From Clostridiales bacterium UBA6981 (GTDB lineage Bacteria > Bacillota > Clostridia > Oscillospirales > Oscillospiraceae): a stretch of 12,982 nt of DNA. Shown here piece after piece: positions 6,207 to 12,793 of the stretch. The DNA lies in the NCBI GenBank assembly GCA_002450075.1, contig DJYJ01000006.1:1-12982 (forward strand), given 5' to 3'. A program made the translations under genes and the position numbers. Positions within the stretch are counted from its first letter, which is position 1; the number at the start of each line of letters is the position of its first letter. The notes under the pieces were generated by a model. It searched no databases and was not told the DNA's origin. It was given only the letters and a program-made list of their open reading frames with translations.

Positions 6207-6849
6207 GGTCATGCTCCTCCTCAAACGTTCTGATCAGTGCCGGCAGCTCCGAAAAGCTGTGCAATACGGCGTCGGGCGCCTTGGCGGAGCCGAAGCCGTA
6301 AGCGGCGTGGACAAAGCCGCAGCCCGCCTCGCGGGCAGCGCTTTCGTCACCCTCGGTGTCACCGATGAAGCAGACATTTTCAAGCGCCCGGTCACGGATC
6401 AGCGCGCGCAGATTGCCGGCCTTATCCAGCCCTGTCACCCCGGCGCAGCGCGCGTCCTCAAAGCAGGAGCCAAGACCGGTGGCGGCATAGAGCGCCTCGA
6501 CATAGCCCGCCTGACAGTTGCTCACGAGAAAGAGCCTATGCTGCCCGGACAGGGCGCGAAGCGTCTCCGCTGCCCCGGGGTAGAGCGCGGCACCGTTTGC
6601 GGCGAGATACGCACATTCATCCTCCGACAGCGCGTCGAACACCGCGCGGGCATTCGAGCCGAAGCGCGAGAAAAGAAGCTGCGCGATCTCATCGGGTGTC
6701 TTGCCCATGATCGAGCGTACCTGTTCTATACTGGGAGAGCCGAAGCAGCCGTACCGCTTCCGGAGCGAAACGCGCCAGCTGTCATGCACCGCCTCACAGG
6801 AATCCCAAATGGTGCCGTCAATGTCAAAAATCAGATCGTATCGTTTCAT
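6199..6849 (-). CDS. HAD-superfamily phosphatase, phosphoglycolate-phosphatase-like
   Basis: The 216-residue soluble hydrolase has the HAD motifs in order. Motif I is DIDGT with nucleophile Asp9 and acid Asp11. A helical cap covers about 17-85. Motif II is SN at 110-111, motif III Lys143, and motif IV GDTEGD at 163-168. The cap type is that of Gph-like enzymes acting on small phosphomonoesters, but the substrate cannot be told. The ATG follows GAGGG. It lies downstream of rex, across a terminator, and its end overlaps mnmE. Its own promoter is not obvious, so it may rely on partial readthrough or on a promoter inside the 3' end of rex. Confidence 0.85.
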   Translation of the reverse strand: MKRYDLIFDIDGTIWDSCEAVHDSWRVSLRKRYGCFGSPSIEQVRSIMGKTPDEIAQLLFSRFGSNARAVFDALSEDECAYLAANGAALYPGAAETLRALSGQHRLFLVSNCQAGYVEALYAATGLGSCFEDARCAGVTGLDKAGNLRALIRDRALENVCFIGDTEGDESAAREAGCGFVHAAYGFGSAKAPDAVLHSFSELPALIRTFEEEHDHV

Positions 6850-6866
6850 AAAACCCTCGAATAAAC

Positions 6867-6894
6867 AAAAAGCTTCCCGTCGGGGAAGCTTTTT
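6867..6894. terminator. Symmetric terminator between rex and the HAD gene
   Basis: AAAAAGCTTCCC pairs perfectly with GGGAAGCTTTTT around a 4-nt loop, so it can work on both strands. Leftward it ends the rex transcript, 15 nt past its stop. Its other edge is only 18 nt from the HAD start. Confidence 0.85.
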
Positions 6895-6909
6895 ATTCGG
6901 CAGCTTTGC

Positions 6910-7599
6910 TCACTGCTCTTTTGCTTTTTCCATACGCTCAAGCCGTGCGGCGTGGGCCGCCTCCTCGTCATAGCGCTCCGCCACAAAATAACTGAGAGAC
7001 AGAAGACTGTCGGAAAAGTGGATGTTTTCAACAAGAGTAGGGCTGTTCGGCTCGGTCAGCTCGACGTTCGTAAAGTTCCAGATCGCGCGGATCCCGTTGT
7101 CGCACAGAAGCTTGGCGACGGCCGCGGCGGCCTCCTTCGGAACAGTGAGAACGGTGACGTCGATCTGGTTGCCGGCGAGATAATCCAGCAACTCGTCCAT
7201 ACTGCGCACCGTGACGCCGTTGGTGGTCGTGCCGACGATCGCGGGATCGATGTCAAATGCGGCGGCAAGCGTAAAGCCCCATTCGCTGAAGCAGAAGTTG
7301 TCCATCAGCGCGTGGCCGATATTGCCGACGCCGACCAGAATGGCCTTGAACCCGCGGTTCATGCCAAGAATAGAAGCGATCTCGTCGCGCAGCGCGGCGA
7401 CATTATAGCCGTAACCCTGCTGCCCGAATTCCCCAAAGCAGCTGAAATCCTGGCGGATCTGCGAAGGCGTCAGCCCGAGCTGCTGGCCGAGACTGAAAGA
7501 GGAAATGCGGCTCACACCGTTTGCCTTGAGATCATCCAACTTGCGCAGATAGCGCGGCAAACGGCGGATCACATTGTTAGAAACCTTGATGCGCTTCAC
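6910..7599 (-). CDS. rex: Redox-sensing transcriptional repressor Rex
   Basis: Rex senses the NADH/NAD+ ratio and represses fermentation and respiration genes when NADH is low. The 229-residue protein has an N-terminal winged helix (about 1-78) with the hallmark VIRRLPRYLRKL, SLGQQLGLTPSQIRQDFSCF and GQQGYGYN. The Rossmann domain follows, with GVGNIG at 90-95 and a C-terminal domain-swapped helix. I chose the GTG at 7599 because AAGGAGAG lies just upstream and the protein then starts as family members do. An ATG at 7620 would add seven residues without a ribosome site. It is monocistronic, with its own promoter and terminator. No TTGTTAA-type Rex operator was seen upstream, so autoregulation is not supported. 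Confidence 0.94.
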   Translation of the reverse strand: MKRIKVSNNVIRRLPRYLRKLDDLKANGVSRISSFSLGQQLGLTPSQIRQDFSCFGEFGQQGYGYNVAALRDEIASILGMNRGFKAILVGVGNIGHALMDNFCFSEWGFTLAAAFDIDPAIVGTTTNGVTVRSMDELLDYLAGNQIDVTVLTVPKEAAAAVAKLLCDNGIRAIWNFTNVELTEPNSPTLVENIHFSDSLLSLSYFVAERYDEEAAHAARLERMEKAKEQ

Positions 7600-7633
7600 G
7601 ATTTCTCTCTCCTTGCACATTCATTCTGTCAGA

Positions 7634-7662
7634 ATTATAACATATTCAAAATCGGTTTTCAA
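7634..7662 (-). promoter_or_regulatory. Promoter of rex
   Basis: The minus strand has TTGAAA (7657-7662), a 17-bp spacer and a perfect TATAAT (7634-7639). The predicted start is about 28 nt ahead of the GTG. The -35 is only 5 bp from the terminator of the upstream sigma operon. Confidence 0.85.
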
Positions 7663-7667
7663 CTCCA

Positions 7668-7699
7668 AAAGACGGCCGGGCATCTGCCCGACCGTCTTT
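7668..7699 (-). terminator. Terminator of the trmB-to-anti-sigma operon
   Basis: A long hairpin: AAAGACGG pairs with CCGTCTTT, and inside it CGGGCA pairs with TGCCCG around a 2-nt centre, with one mismatch between the two stems. On the minus strand TTTT follows. It is 17 nt past the anti-sigma stop. Confidence 0.75.
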
Positions 7700-7716
7700 G
7701 TGATGGGGTTGTCATC

Positions 7717-8535
7717 TCAGTTGTAGATCGCGCTGCGCAGCGTCTGCCACGAGCAATCGGCGAGCATCATGTCGCTCTCTTCTCCGGAGAGGGAGATGTA
7801 GAAAACCTTTTCGCCGTAAACGCTGATCAGCACCTGGCTGCTGACGCCGTCGACGTCAAAGCGAAGAAGAAATCTCCGGTCCGGTGTGCGGGAGGCGGGC
7901 AGATCGCCCGGCGTTCCGACAAGCAGCGACGAAATCCGTCTGCCGCGGCCCTGACCGCTCACATCCACGATCTCGGCGGTTGTTTCCGGCTCCTCGGAGC
8001 GGGCGATCGCTTCATTGATCATTTCCTGCTCGCTCATCGTCGTGTCCTTGGCCGGTGCTGCAAAGGAATCGGACACCGGGATCGGCGTGCCGAATTCGGC
8101 GGGGGAGTCGTCGGCAAGCGCGCCGTAGGCAGTGCTGGCTTCTTCTGCTGCGGCGTATTCCACAGCAGCCTGAGGCGCCGCGCTCATCGCCGCGCCTTTT
8201 CGCCCGAGCAGGCGGGGCAGCGTAAGTGCGCCAAGCCCGATCACCAGCACCGCGGCAGCCGCGAGAGACAAAGCTTTCCGGTTCAGCTTTGGCGCCTTAT
8301 GACGTTCGCGGATCGCATCGCGCCGGATCTCAGCCATCACATACTCGCCGAGCTCCTCGGGGGGATCGATCAAATCGCCGGAGAGCATGCCGGACAGAGA
8401 AGAGAACGCGGTATAGACCGCCTGACACTCCGGACAGGTGCGCGCATGCGCGGCCAGATTCTGGCCTTCCTCGACGGTCAGCTCGCGGTCGAGCAGGCAG
8501 CTGATCAGCTCCTGATAATATGCGCAGTCCTTCAC
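7717..8535 (-). CDS. Zinc-finger anti-sigma factor, membrane bound
   Basis: The 272-residue protein should hold the adjacent ECF sigma factor inactive at the membrane until a signal releases it. The N-terminal ZAS domain has Cys4 and the HARTCPEC motif (His30, Cys34, Cys37). One transmembrane helix lies at about 88-108, in ALSLAAAAVLVIGLGALTLP. A Pro/Ala/Ser-rich extracytoplasmic linker follows, then a small folded C-terminal domain from about residue 195. The start is a GTG whose last bases overlap the sigma stop (GTGA), with GGAGGTG 7 nt ahead. This coupling keeps sigma and anti-sigma in balance. The signal and the protease cascade cannot be read from the sequence. Confidence 0.88.
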   Translation of the reverse strand: MKDCAYYQELISCLLDRELTVEEGQNLAAHARTCPECQAVYTAFSSLSGMLSGDLIDPPEELGEYVMAEIRRDAIRERHKAPKLNRKALSLAAAAVLVIGLGALTLPRLLGRKGAAMSAAPQAAVEYAAAEEASTAYGALADDSPAEFGTPIPVSDSFAAPAKDTTMSEQEMINEAIARSEEPETTAEIVDVSGQGRGRRISSLLVGTPGDLPASRTPDRRFLLRFDVDGVSSQVLISVYGEKVFYISLSGEESDMMLADCSWQTLRSAIYN

Positions 8536-9152
8536 GGCATGTCACCTCCTCCCGTTTTATTCGACGAAGCGGAAGGAGAAATGTTCCCGTCTCCGGCCAG
8601 AAATTCGCACAGCTTGCGCCGGGCGCGGTAGATGCGGGACTTGACCGTGCCGCCCTCGATCGAGAGGACGCGCGCGATCTCGTCATAGCTCAGCCCTTCG
8701 ATCTCACGCAGCAGAAGGATCTTGCGCTGATCCTCCGGCAACTGCAGAAGACCCCGCTGCAGCGCCTCGCGCGTGAGCTTGCGCTCGTAAAGACGCTCGG
8801 GCGAGAGCGTGTCGTCGCCTATCTCCATCTCGGAGCGCTCGCCGCCCTCGTCCTCCACGCTCAGCGAGACCTCGTTGCGGCGCGAGCGGCTGCGCAGAAA
8901 GTCAAGACAGGTGTTCGAGACGATCCGGTACAGCCAGACGGAAAATTTCCCTTCGCCGCGGAAGCTCGGCAGGGAGTGGTAGGCCTTCAGAAAGGCCTCC
9001 TGCGAGATGTCCAGCGCGTCCTCGCGGTCGCCGGTCATGCGCAGGGCGATGTTGTATACGTTCTTTTCATACGTCCGGACGATGTCCTCAAAGGCGTTTC
9101 CGTCTCCGTCCAATACGGCCTGCACGGCCGAAAGGATCCTATCTTCGTCCAA
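8532..9152 (-). CDS. ECF RNA polymerase sigma factor, SigW-like
   Basis: The 206-residue protein has the two ECF domains. Region 2 (about 18-92) contains DREDALDISQEAFLKAY and the -10-binding FRGEGKFSVWLYRIVSN. Region 4 (about 133-185) contains LPEDQRKILLLREIEGLSY followed by the HTH EIARVLSIEGGTVKSRIYRARRKL. An acidic linker separates them. I chose the TTG at 9152, with AGGAGGG 7 nt ahead; a TTG at 9173 would add seven residues, but the ribosome site would then lie inside the gene. It is coupled to its anti-sigma gene downstream and lies 36 nt behind dusB. No typical ECF -35 was recognised upstream, so whether it activates its own operon is open. Confidence 0.92.
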   Translation of the reverse strand: MDEDRILSAVQAVLDGDGNAFEDIVRTYEKNVYNIALRMTGDREDALDISQEAFLKAYHSLPSFRGEGKFSVWLYRIVSNTCLDFLRSRSRRNEVSLSVEDEGGERSEMEIGDDTLSPERLYERKLTREALQRGLLQLPEDQRKILLLREIEGLSYDEIARVLSIEGGTVKSRIYRARRKLCEFLAGDGNISPSASSNKTGGGDMP

Positions 9153-9188
9153 GGGCGCTCCCTCCTTTCTCAAAAGGAAGATTTCTGT

Positions 9189-10160
9189 TTATTTCAAATC
9201 GCGCTTCATGTCTTTTGCGATTTTTCGGATGTCCTCAAGCGTTTCGACATGCGTCAGCGCCGCGCGGTAGACGGCGGAGTACGCCACGCCGCGCAGATAC
9301 CACGGCAGATGGTGGCGCGCCTCGAGACAGGCGAGATGTTCACCGCGCGCCTCCGCCAGCAGCTCGATCTGCCGCACGGCGTTGTCGATGCGCTCGGCAA
9401 AGGGCGGCAGGGGAGGGATCTCCTCTCCGGCGAGGGCGGCGTTGGCCTGCTCAAAAAGCCAGGGATTGCCGAAGGCGCCGCGGCCTATCATCGCTGCGGC
9501 GCAACGGGTGTAGCGCAGGATGTGAACCGCGTCGTCGGGGGTGAAGATATCGCCGTTTGCCATCACGGGGATCGTGACGGCGGCGGCCACGTTGCGGATA
9601 ATATCCCAATCCGCCCGCCCGGCGTACATCTGGGCCCTGGTGCGCCCGTGGACGGTGAGCGCGGCAGCGCCGGCGCTCTCACAGACGCGGGCAAATTCGA
9701 CGGCGTTGACATGTCCGCCGTCAAAGCCCTTGCGGAATTTGACCGTGACAGGGCAGCCGGCGGTCTTGACGACCGCTTCGACGATGCGGCCGGCAAGCTC
9801 GGGATCGCGCATCAGCGCCGAGCCGTCGCCGCTCTTGACGATCTTGCCCACGGGGCAGCCCATGTTGATGTCGACGATATCCGCGCCGGAGAGCTCGCGC
9901 GCCATCGGCGCGGCCTCGGCCATGATCTCGGGCTCGTGGCCGAAGATCTGGACGGCGGAGGGGTGCTCGTCGGGGGGCATATAGAGAAGCGATTTTGTTT
10001 TCTCGTCGTGATAGCACAGCGCCTTGGCGCTGATCATCTCGGTGACGGTGTAGGCCGCGCCCTTTTCACGGCAGAGCTGACGAAAGGCAAAGTCGGTCAC
10101 GCCCGCCATCGGCGCAAGCGCGAACGCGCCGCCGAGGGAAACGCCGCCGATGCTTACCAT
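9189..10160 (-). CDS. dusB: tRNA-dihydrouridine synthase (DusB-like)
   Basis: This enzyme reduces specific uridines in the tRNA D-loop region to dihydrouridine with FMN and NADPH. The 323-residue protein has the TIM barrel signatures APMAGVTD (16-23), NMGCP with catalytic Cys102, a Lys141 phosphate ligand in VTVKFRKG, HGRT 171-174, ANGDI 201-205 and IGRGAFGNPW 225-234. A helical tRNA-binding domain ends the protein. Length and motifs fit the bacterial DusB group, but paralogue choice is uncertain. The ATG lies 7 nt inside the end of exoA with a poor ribosome site, so it is probably translated by coupling. Confidence 0.93.
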   Translation of the reverse strand: MVSIGGVSLGGAFALAPMAGVTDFAFRQLCREKGAAYTVTEMISAKALCYHDEKTKSLLYMPPDEHPSAVQIFGHEPEIMAEAAPMARELSGADIVDINMGCPVGKIVKSGDGSALMRDPELAGRIVEAVVKTAGCPVTVKFRKGFDGGHVNAVEFARVCESAGAAALTVHGRTRAQMYAGRADWDIIRNVAAAVTIPVMANGDIFTPDDAVHILRYTRCAAAMIGRGAFGNPWLFEQANAALAGEEIPPLPPFAERIDNAVRQIELLAEARGEHLACLEARHHLPWYLRGVAYSAVYRAALTHVETLEDIRKIAKDMKRDLK

Positions 10161-10909
10161 GTGAGATCCAGCCCCACGGGGCAGTGGTCAGAGCCGGTGA
10201 CCTCCGGCAGGATAAAGGCCTCTTTTATGTTCTCGCGCAGCCGGTCGGAGACCAGGAAATAGTCGATGCGCCAGCCGACGTTCCGCTCGCGCGCGGCGGC
10301 GCGGTAGCTCCACCAGGAATAGGCGTCGCGCCGATCAGGGTAGAGAAAGCGGAAGGTGTCGGTAAAGCCCGAGGCAAGCAGCTCGGTGAACTTGCCGCGC
10401 TCCTCATAGGAAAAGCCGGCGTTGCCGATGTTGGTCTTGGGGTTTTTCAGGTCGATCTCCTCGTGGGCGACGTTCATGTCGCCGCAGACGACGACGGGCT
10501 TTTTCGCGTCGAGCGCGAGCAGATAGTCCCGGAAAGCGTCCTCCCAGGACATGCGGTAGTCGATGCGCCTGAGACCGTCCTGGGCGTTGGGCGTGTAGAC
10601 ACAGACAAGATAAAAGTCCTCGTATTCCAGCGTGACGACGCGACCCTCATGGTCGTGCTCCTCGATACCGAGGTTATAGCTGACAGAAAGGGGCGTATGG
10701 CGCGTGAAGATCGCGGTGCCGGAATAGCCCTTTTTCTCGGCGTAGCACCAATAGCTCTCATAGCCGTCAAAGGCAATGTCGACCTGGCCGGGGTGGATCT
10801 TCGTCTCCTGGAGACAGAAGAAGTCCGGCGAGAGGGCGAGAAAGATATCGTCAAAGCCCTTGGTGCGCGCAGCGCGCAGGCCGTTGACGTTCCAGGAAAT
10901 GAATCTCAT
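10154..10909 (-). CDS. xth: Exodeoxyribonuclease III / AP endonuclease
   Basis: The 251-residue enzyme of the ExoIII/ExoA family cuts DNA at abasic sites and trims 3' ends in base-excision repair. All active-site motifs are present: SWNVNGLR (Asn7), LQETK (Glu35), Tyr105 in YTPN, GDMNVAH (Asp144, Asn146), SWWSYR 198-203, WRIDYF (Asp216) and GSDHCP (Asp241, His242). Length is normal. The ATG overlaps the trmB stop (ATGA) and has AAGGAG 8 nt ahead. It sits in the middle of a tRNA-modification operon. Confidence 0.95.
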   Translation of the reverse strand: MRFISWNVNGLRAARTKGFDDIFLALSPDFFCLQETKIHPGQVDIAFDGYESYWCYAEKKGYSGTAIFTRHTPLSVSYNLGIEEHDHEGRVVTLEYEDFYLVCVYTPNAQDGLRRIDYRMSWEDAFRDYLLALDAKKPVVVCGDMNVAHEEIDLKNPKTNIGNAGFSYEERGKFTELLASGFTDTFRFLYPDRRDAYSWWSYRAAARERNVGWRIDYFLVSDRLRENIKEAFILPEVTGSDHCPVGLDLTW

Positions 10910-11658
10910 AGCCGGTGCTCCTTTTTCGCGTGGGTCTCTTTGCTTTCGTCATAGCCGCGGGCGTCACAGAGCGAGGCGTCGCGCAGACGCGGCACTTCGC
11001 CGTCAGCGAGCGTTTTTGTCTCCGGCTCGCGTACGGCGACAAGGCGGTTGATCTTCAGCCCCTGATCGATGAACTTGGCCTCATAGCCGGTCAGGATGCC
11101 GGTGACGCCGTTTTCGTGCAGATCGTGCGTGACCTCGCGCAGCGTCCAGCCCTCGGCGGCAAACTGGTCAAGCGACCAATCGAAGAGAGGGGTGTTGTCG
11201 GTTTTAAACTGCAGCTCGCCGCCCGCGGCGAGTACCTGGGCGTAGCGGCGCAGGAAGTTCGGCGCGGTGAGGCGCAGCTTGGCGTCGCGGCTCTTCGGCC
11301 AGGGATCGGGGAAGTTGAGATAAATGCGCTCCGCCTCGCCGGGGGCAAAGACGGCGTCGAGCATGCCGACGTCGCCGAGGAGATAGCGCACGTTTTGGAT
11401 CTCGCGCGAGCGGGCAAGCTCCATGGCCATGACAAGGGCGCTGGGGTCGCGCTCGATCGCGATGAGCAGGACGTCGGGGTCGGCCTCGGCACAGTCCGCG
11501 GTAAAGCGGCCCTTGCCGCAGCCGAGCTCGATACGCACGCTGCGAAATCCGCCGAAGCTCTCGCACCAGCGGTCTTTGAACTCTTCAGGGGTCTCTACCA
11601 ACAGGTCGGCGCATCGCTCCATACGCGCGTCCAGGTTGGGTTTTCTTCTCATTCTCAA
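10906..11658 (-). CDS. trmB: tRNA (guanine-N7-)-methyltransferase TrmB
   Basis: TrmB uses SAM to methylate G46 in the variable loop of many tRNAs. The protein has ELGCGKG (44-50, SAM site), YLNFPDPWPKSR (113-124), FKTDN (151-155) and TGYEAKF (190-196). The start is probably the TTG at 11658, which gives the family-typical MRMRRKP and has AGGAG 11 nt upstream; the ATG at 11652 is two codons in. At 250 residues it is about 35 longer than the Bacillus protein: the extra charged C-terminal tail (about 212-250) has no recognised domain and overlaps the exoA ribosome site. First gene of the five-gene operon. Confidence 0.94.
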   Translation of the reverse strand: MRMRRKPNLDARMERCADLLVETPEEFKDRWCESFGGFRSVRIELGCGKGRFTADCAEADPDVLLIAIERDPSALVMAMELARSREIQNVRYLLGDVGMLDAVFAPGEAERIYLNFPDPWPKSRDAKLRLTAPNFLRRYAQVLAAGGELQFKTDNTPLFDWSLDQFAAEGWTLREVTHDLHENGVTGILTGYEAKFIDQGLKINRLVAVREPETKTLADGEVPRLRDASLCDARGYDESKETHAKKEHRL

Positions 11659-11685
11659 GGAAATTCACACTCCTATACGGTAAGA

Positions 11686-11714
11686 AGCATAACACAAGAC
11701 GGGGAAAACAACAA
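11686..11714 (-). promoter_or_regulatory. Promoter candidate for the trmB operon
   Basis: On the minus strand TTGTTG (11709-11714), a 17-bp spacer and TATGCT (11686-11691), about 28 bp ahead of the trmB start. Each box matches consensus in four of six positions. Confidence 0.55.
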
Positions 11715-11772
11715 GAGAATTGTGAGAGGGCTTTGCTGACCTGTGGGCAGCAGAGCCTACTATATAATAAAT

Positions 11773-11790
11773 CGCGCGCGTGCGCGCGCG
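11773..11790. repeat. 18-bp alternating CG/TG tract
   Basis: CGCGCGCGTGCGCGCGCG is a strictly alternating pyrimidine-purine run, nearly self-complementary, directly next to the AT-rich TATATAATAAAT. Such runs can adopt Z-form or cruciform structure under negative supercoiling. It lies between the trmB promoter and the palindrome block. Confidence 0.7.
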
Positions 11791-11945
11791 AGGGAGGACC
11801 TCATCCGCCCCCGGTTTGTGAACCGGGGGCACCTTCTCCGTGCAGGGAGTAGGCAAGAGGCGAGGGAGGCAGGGAGAATGGAGCGCGGTAGACCCCTTTC
11901 GTCAGCTTCGCTGACACCTCCCTCCGGAGGGGAGGCAAGGGGGGA
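11791..11945. repeat. Block of palindromic intergenic repeats
   Basis: Three near-perfect dyads follow one another. GCCCCCGGTT with AACCGGGGGC around TGTG (11807-11830). GTCAGC with GCTGAC around TTC (11901-11915). The 10-bp palindrome CCTCCGGAGG (11921-11930) with flanking CCTC and GGAGG. The phrases CCTCATCCG, CACCTTCTCC, CCTTTCGTCAGC and GACACCTCCC recur around interspersed repeats in Oscillospiraceae genomes as I remember them. This suggests a multi-copy, REP-like element, not a gene. The 11807 hairpin lacks a T-run, so a terminator role is weak. Confidence 0.6.
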
Positions 11946-12127
11946 GCGTGGAGAATCAGAAGACGGTATAAGATATAAACAGATAAAAGATATATAATAT
12001 TTTTTAAACGCGCACAGAAATCTTTTTTATTGACGATTTTATTGATTCCAGCCATTGTATAATAAAGCCACAAAAGGAAGTCTGTCATTTTAATGAAATT
12101 TTTTCATCATTATATCGTCATGAAATA
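11946..12127. other. AT-rich gap without a gene
   Basis: No reading frame with a ribosome site or recognisable product is present. A TATAAT at 12058-12063 has no -35 at proper distance: the nearest TTGACG (12030-12035) is 22 bp away. The short dyad ATGAAA/TTTCAT near 12093-12107 is the only other structure noticed. The base composition shifts sharply from the GC-rich repeats to the left. Confidence 0.5.
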
Positions 12128-12156
12128 TTGACTTTTCAACTCGTTCATTATATATT
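12128..12156 (+). promoter_or_regulatory. Rightward promoter ahead of the hairpin-rich region
   Basis: TTGACT (12128-12133), 17-bp spacer, TATATT (12151-12156). Each box matches five of six consensus positions. A transcript would start near 12163, about 30 nt before the first hairpin and about 630 nt before the surface-protein start codon at 12794. Confidence 0.7.
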
Positions 12157-12189
12157 AAATAAGAACACTATAAGTATGTCATAAGGGAA

Positions 12190-12600
12190 ATTGCGCCTTC
12201 CAAATTATGTAAACCCGTTGGCGCACAAGCCCTTTCGCGGCTGACAGATCCTTTTGATCTTTCGCGGAAAACCCGGCAGGGAAGAGGCGAAAACCGCAGA
12301 GACATCTTTTCGCACAGGTGAAGTGCGCACAGGTATTTTCTTTTGCGTTCGGCGTCTCAGACGGGCGCAGGGGAAAAGCACATTGACCAGGCCCGACCGG
12401 CGTCTCAGCCGGGGAGGAAGATCATGGCCTCGACGCACAGGAAGTAGCTTTGTGCGAAGCAAGGTCCGGGAGAGGGGAGCCTCTCCAAAAGGAAGGGTCA
12501 AAAGGAAAGACCTTTTGACAAGGAAGAGAGGGATAGCCCTCTCTATTGCCGCATGTTTTCCCCAATGTAAGATCCGAGGGGGAAAAGAGAAAAGTGAGAA
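12190..12600 (+). ncRNA. Hairpin-dense candidate structured RNA or long leader
   Basis: No convincing gene lies here. Reading rightward, about ten stems follow one another: TGCGCC/GGCGCA 12192-12225; AGATC/GATCT 12246-12260; GCGAAAA/TTTTCGC 12287-12313; TGCG/CGCA closing CGTC/GACG 12344-12369; CCGGC/GCCGG 12397-12412; CGCACA/TGTGCG 12434-12456 with an inner AAG/CTT; GGAGAGG/CCTCTCC 12469-12486; GTCAAAAGG/CCTTTTGAC 12497-12519; AGAGAGGG/CCCTCTCT 12525-12544; TTTTCCCC/GGGGAAAA 12556-12586. CGGCGTCTCAG occurs twice (12350, 12398), each time in a hairpin, and CGCACAGG three times (12311, 12326, 12434). A promoter lies just upstream. No match to a known RNA class was recognised. Strand is inferred from the promoter; the stems fold on either strand. 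Confidence 0.5.
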
Positions 12601-12780
12601 AAGCGCAAGACCCACCCCGCGCAAACAGGAGAACCGCAGAAACCCAGGCACAGCACAGACCAAAGCAAATCCCGAATCAAACAGCAAAACTACCCCGCAA
12701 CAACCCTAAGCAAACAGCAAAACCCATAGCGCAGTAAATAAAGCGCGGCGGCGCGATCCGCCGCCACGTATAGGAATAGG
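12601..12780 (+). other. A/C-rich unstructured leader segment with a repeat and a GC hairpin
   Basis: From 12601 to 12735 the plus strand is rich in A and C and poor in T, so an RNA copy would be largely unpaired, in contrast to the hairpins before it. CAAACAGCAAAAC occurs twice (12678-12690 and 12711-12723). A perfect 7-bp hairpin, GGCGGCG with CGCCGCC around a 5-nt loop, stands at 12747-12765, 13 nt before the ribosome site of the next gene. It has no T-run and could influence translation or mRNA stability. Confidence 0.45.
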
Positions 12781-12793
12781 AGGCACGCATTAG

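Noticed and set aside
6207..6224. Longer MnmE start (MRRSMT...)
   Set aside because: These starts lie inside or too near the ribosome site; the 6206 ATG gives the family-typical N-terminus.
4761..9270. Many long plus-strand frames opposite mnmE, rex and the sigma operon
   Set aside because: They are antisense to clearly identified genes, Arg/Ala-rich and without domains, as expected in GC-rich DNA.
12030..12063. Promoter from TTGACG and TATAAT
   Set aside because: The boxes are 22 bp apart, too far for a normal sigma-A promoter.
11801..12088. 95-codon minus-strand frame across the palindromic repeats
   Set aside because: It spans repeat DNA and an AT-rich gap, changes character midway, and has no ribosome site; no protein family recognised.
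12469..12544. CRISPR-like array
   Set aside because: The units are different inverted repeats, not one direct repeat with unique spacers, and no cas genes are present.
12205..12709. Long open frames on both strands (12205-12687 minus, 12254-12709 plus)
   Set aside because: Both are Arg/Pro/Lys-rich, lack ribosome sites and recognisable domains, and are what GC-rich hairpin DNA gives by chance.
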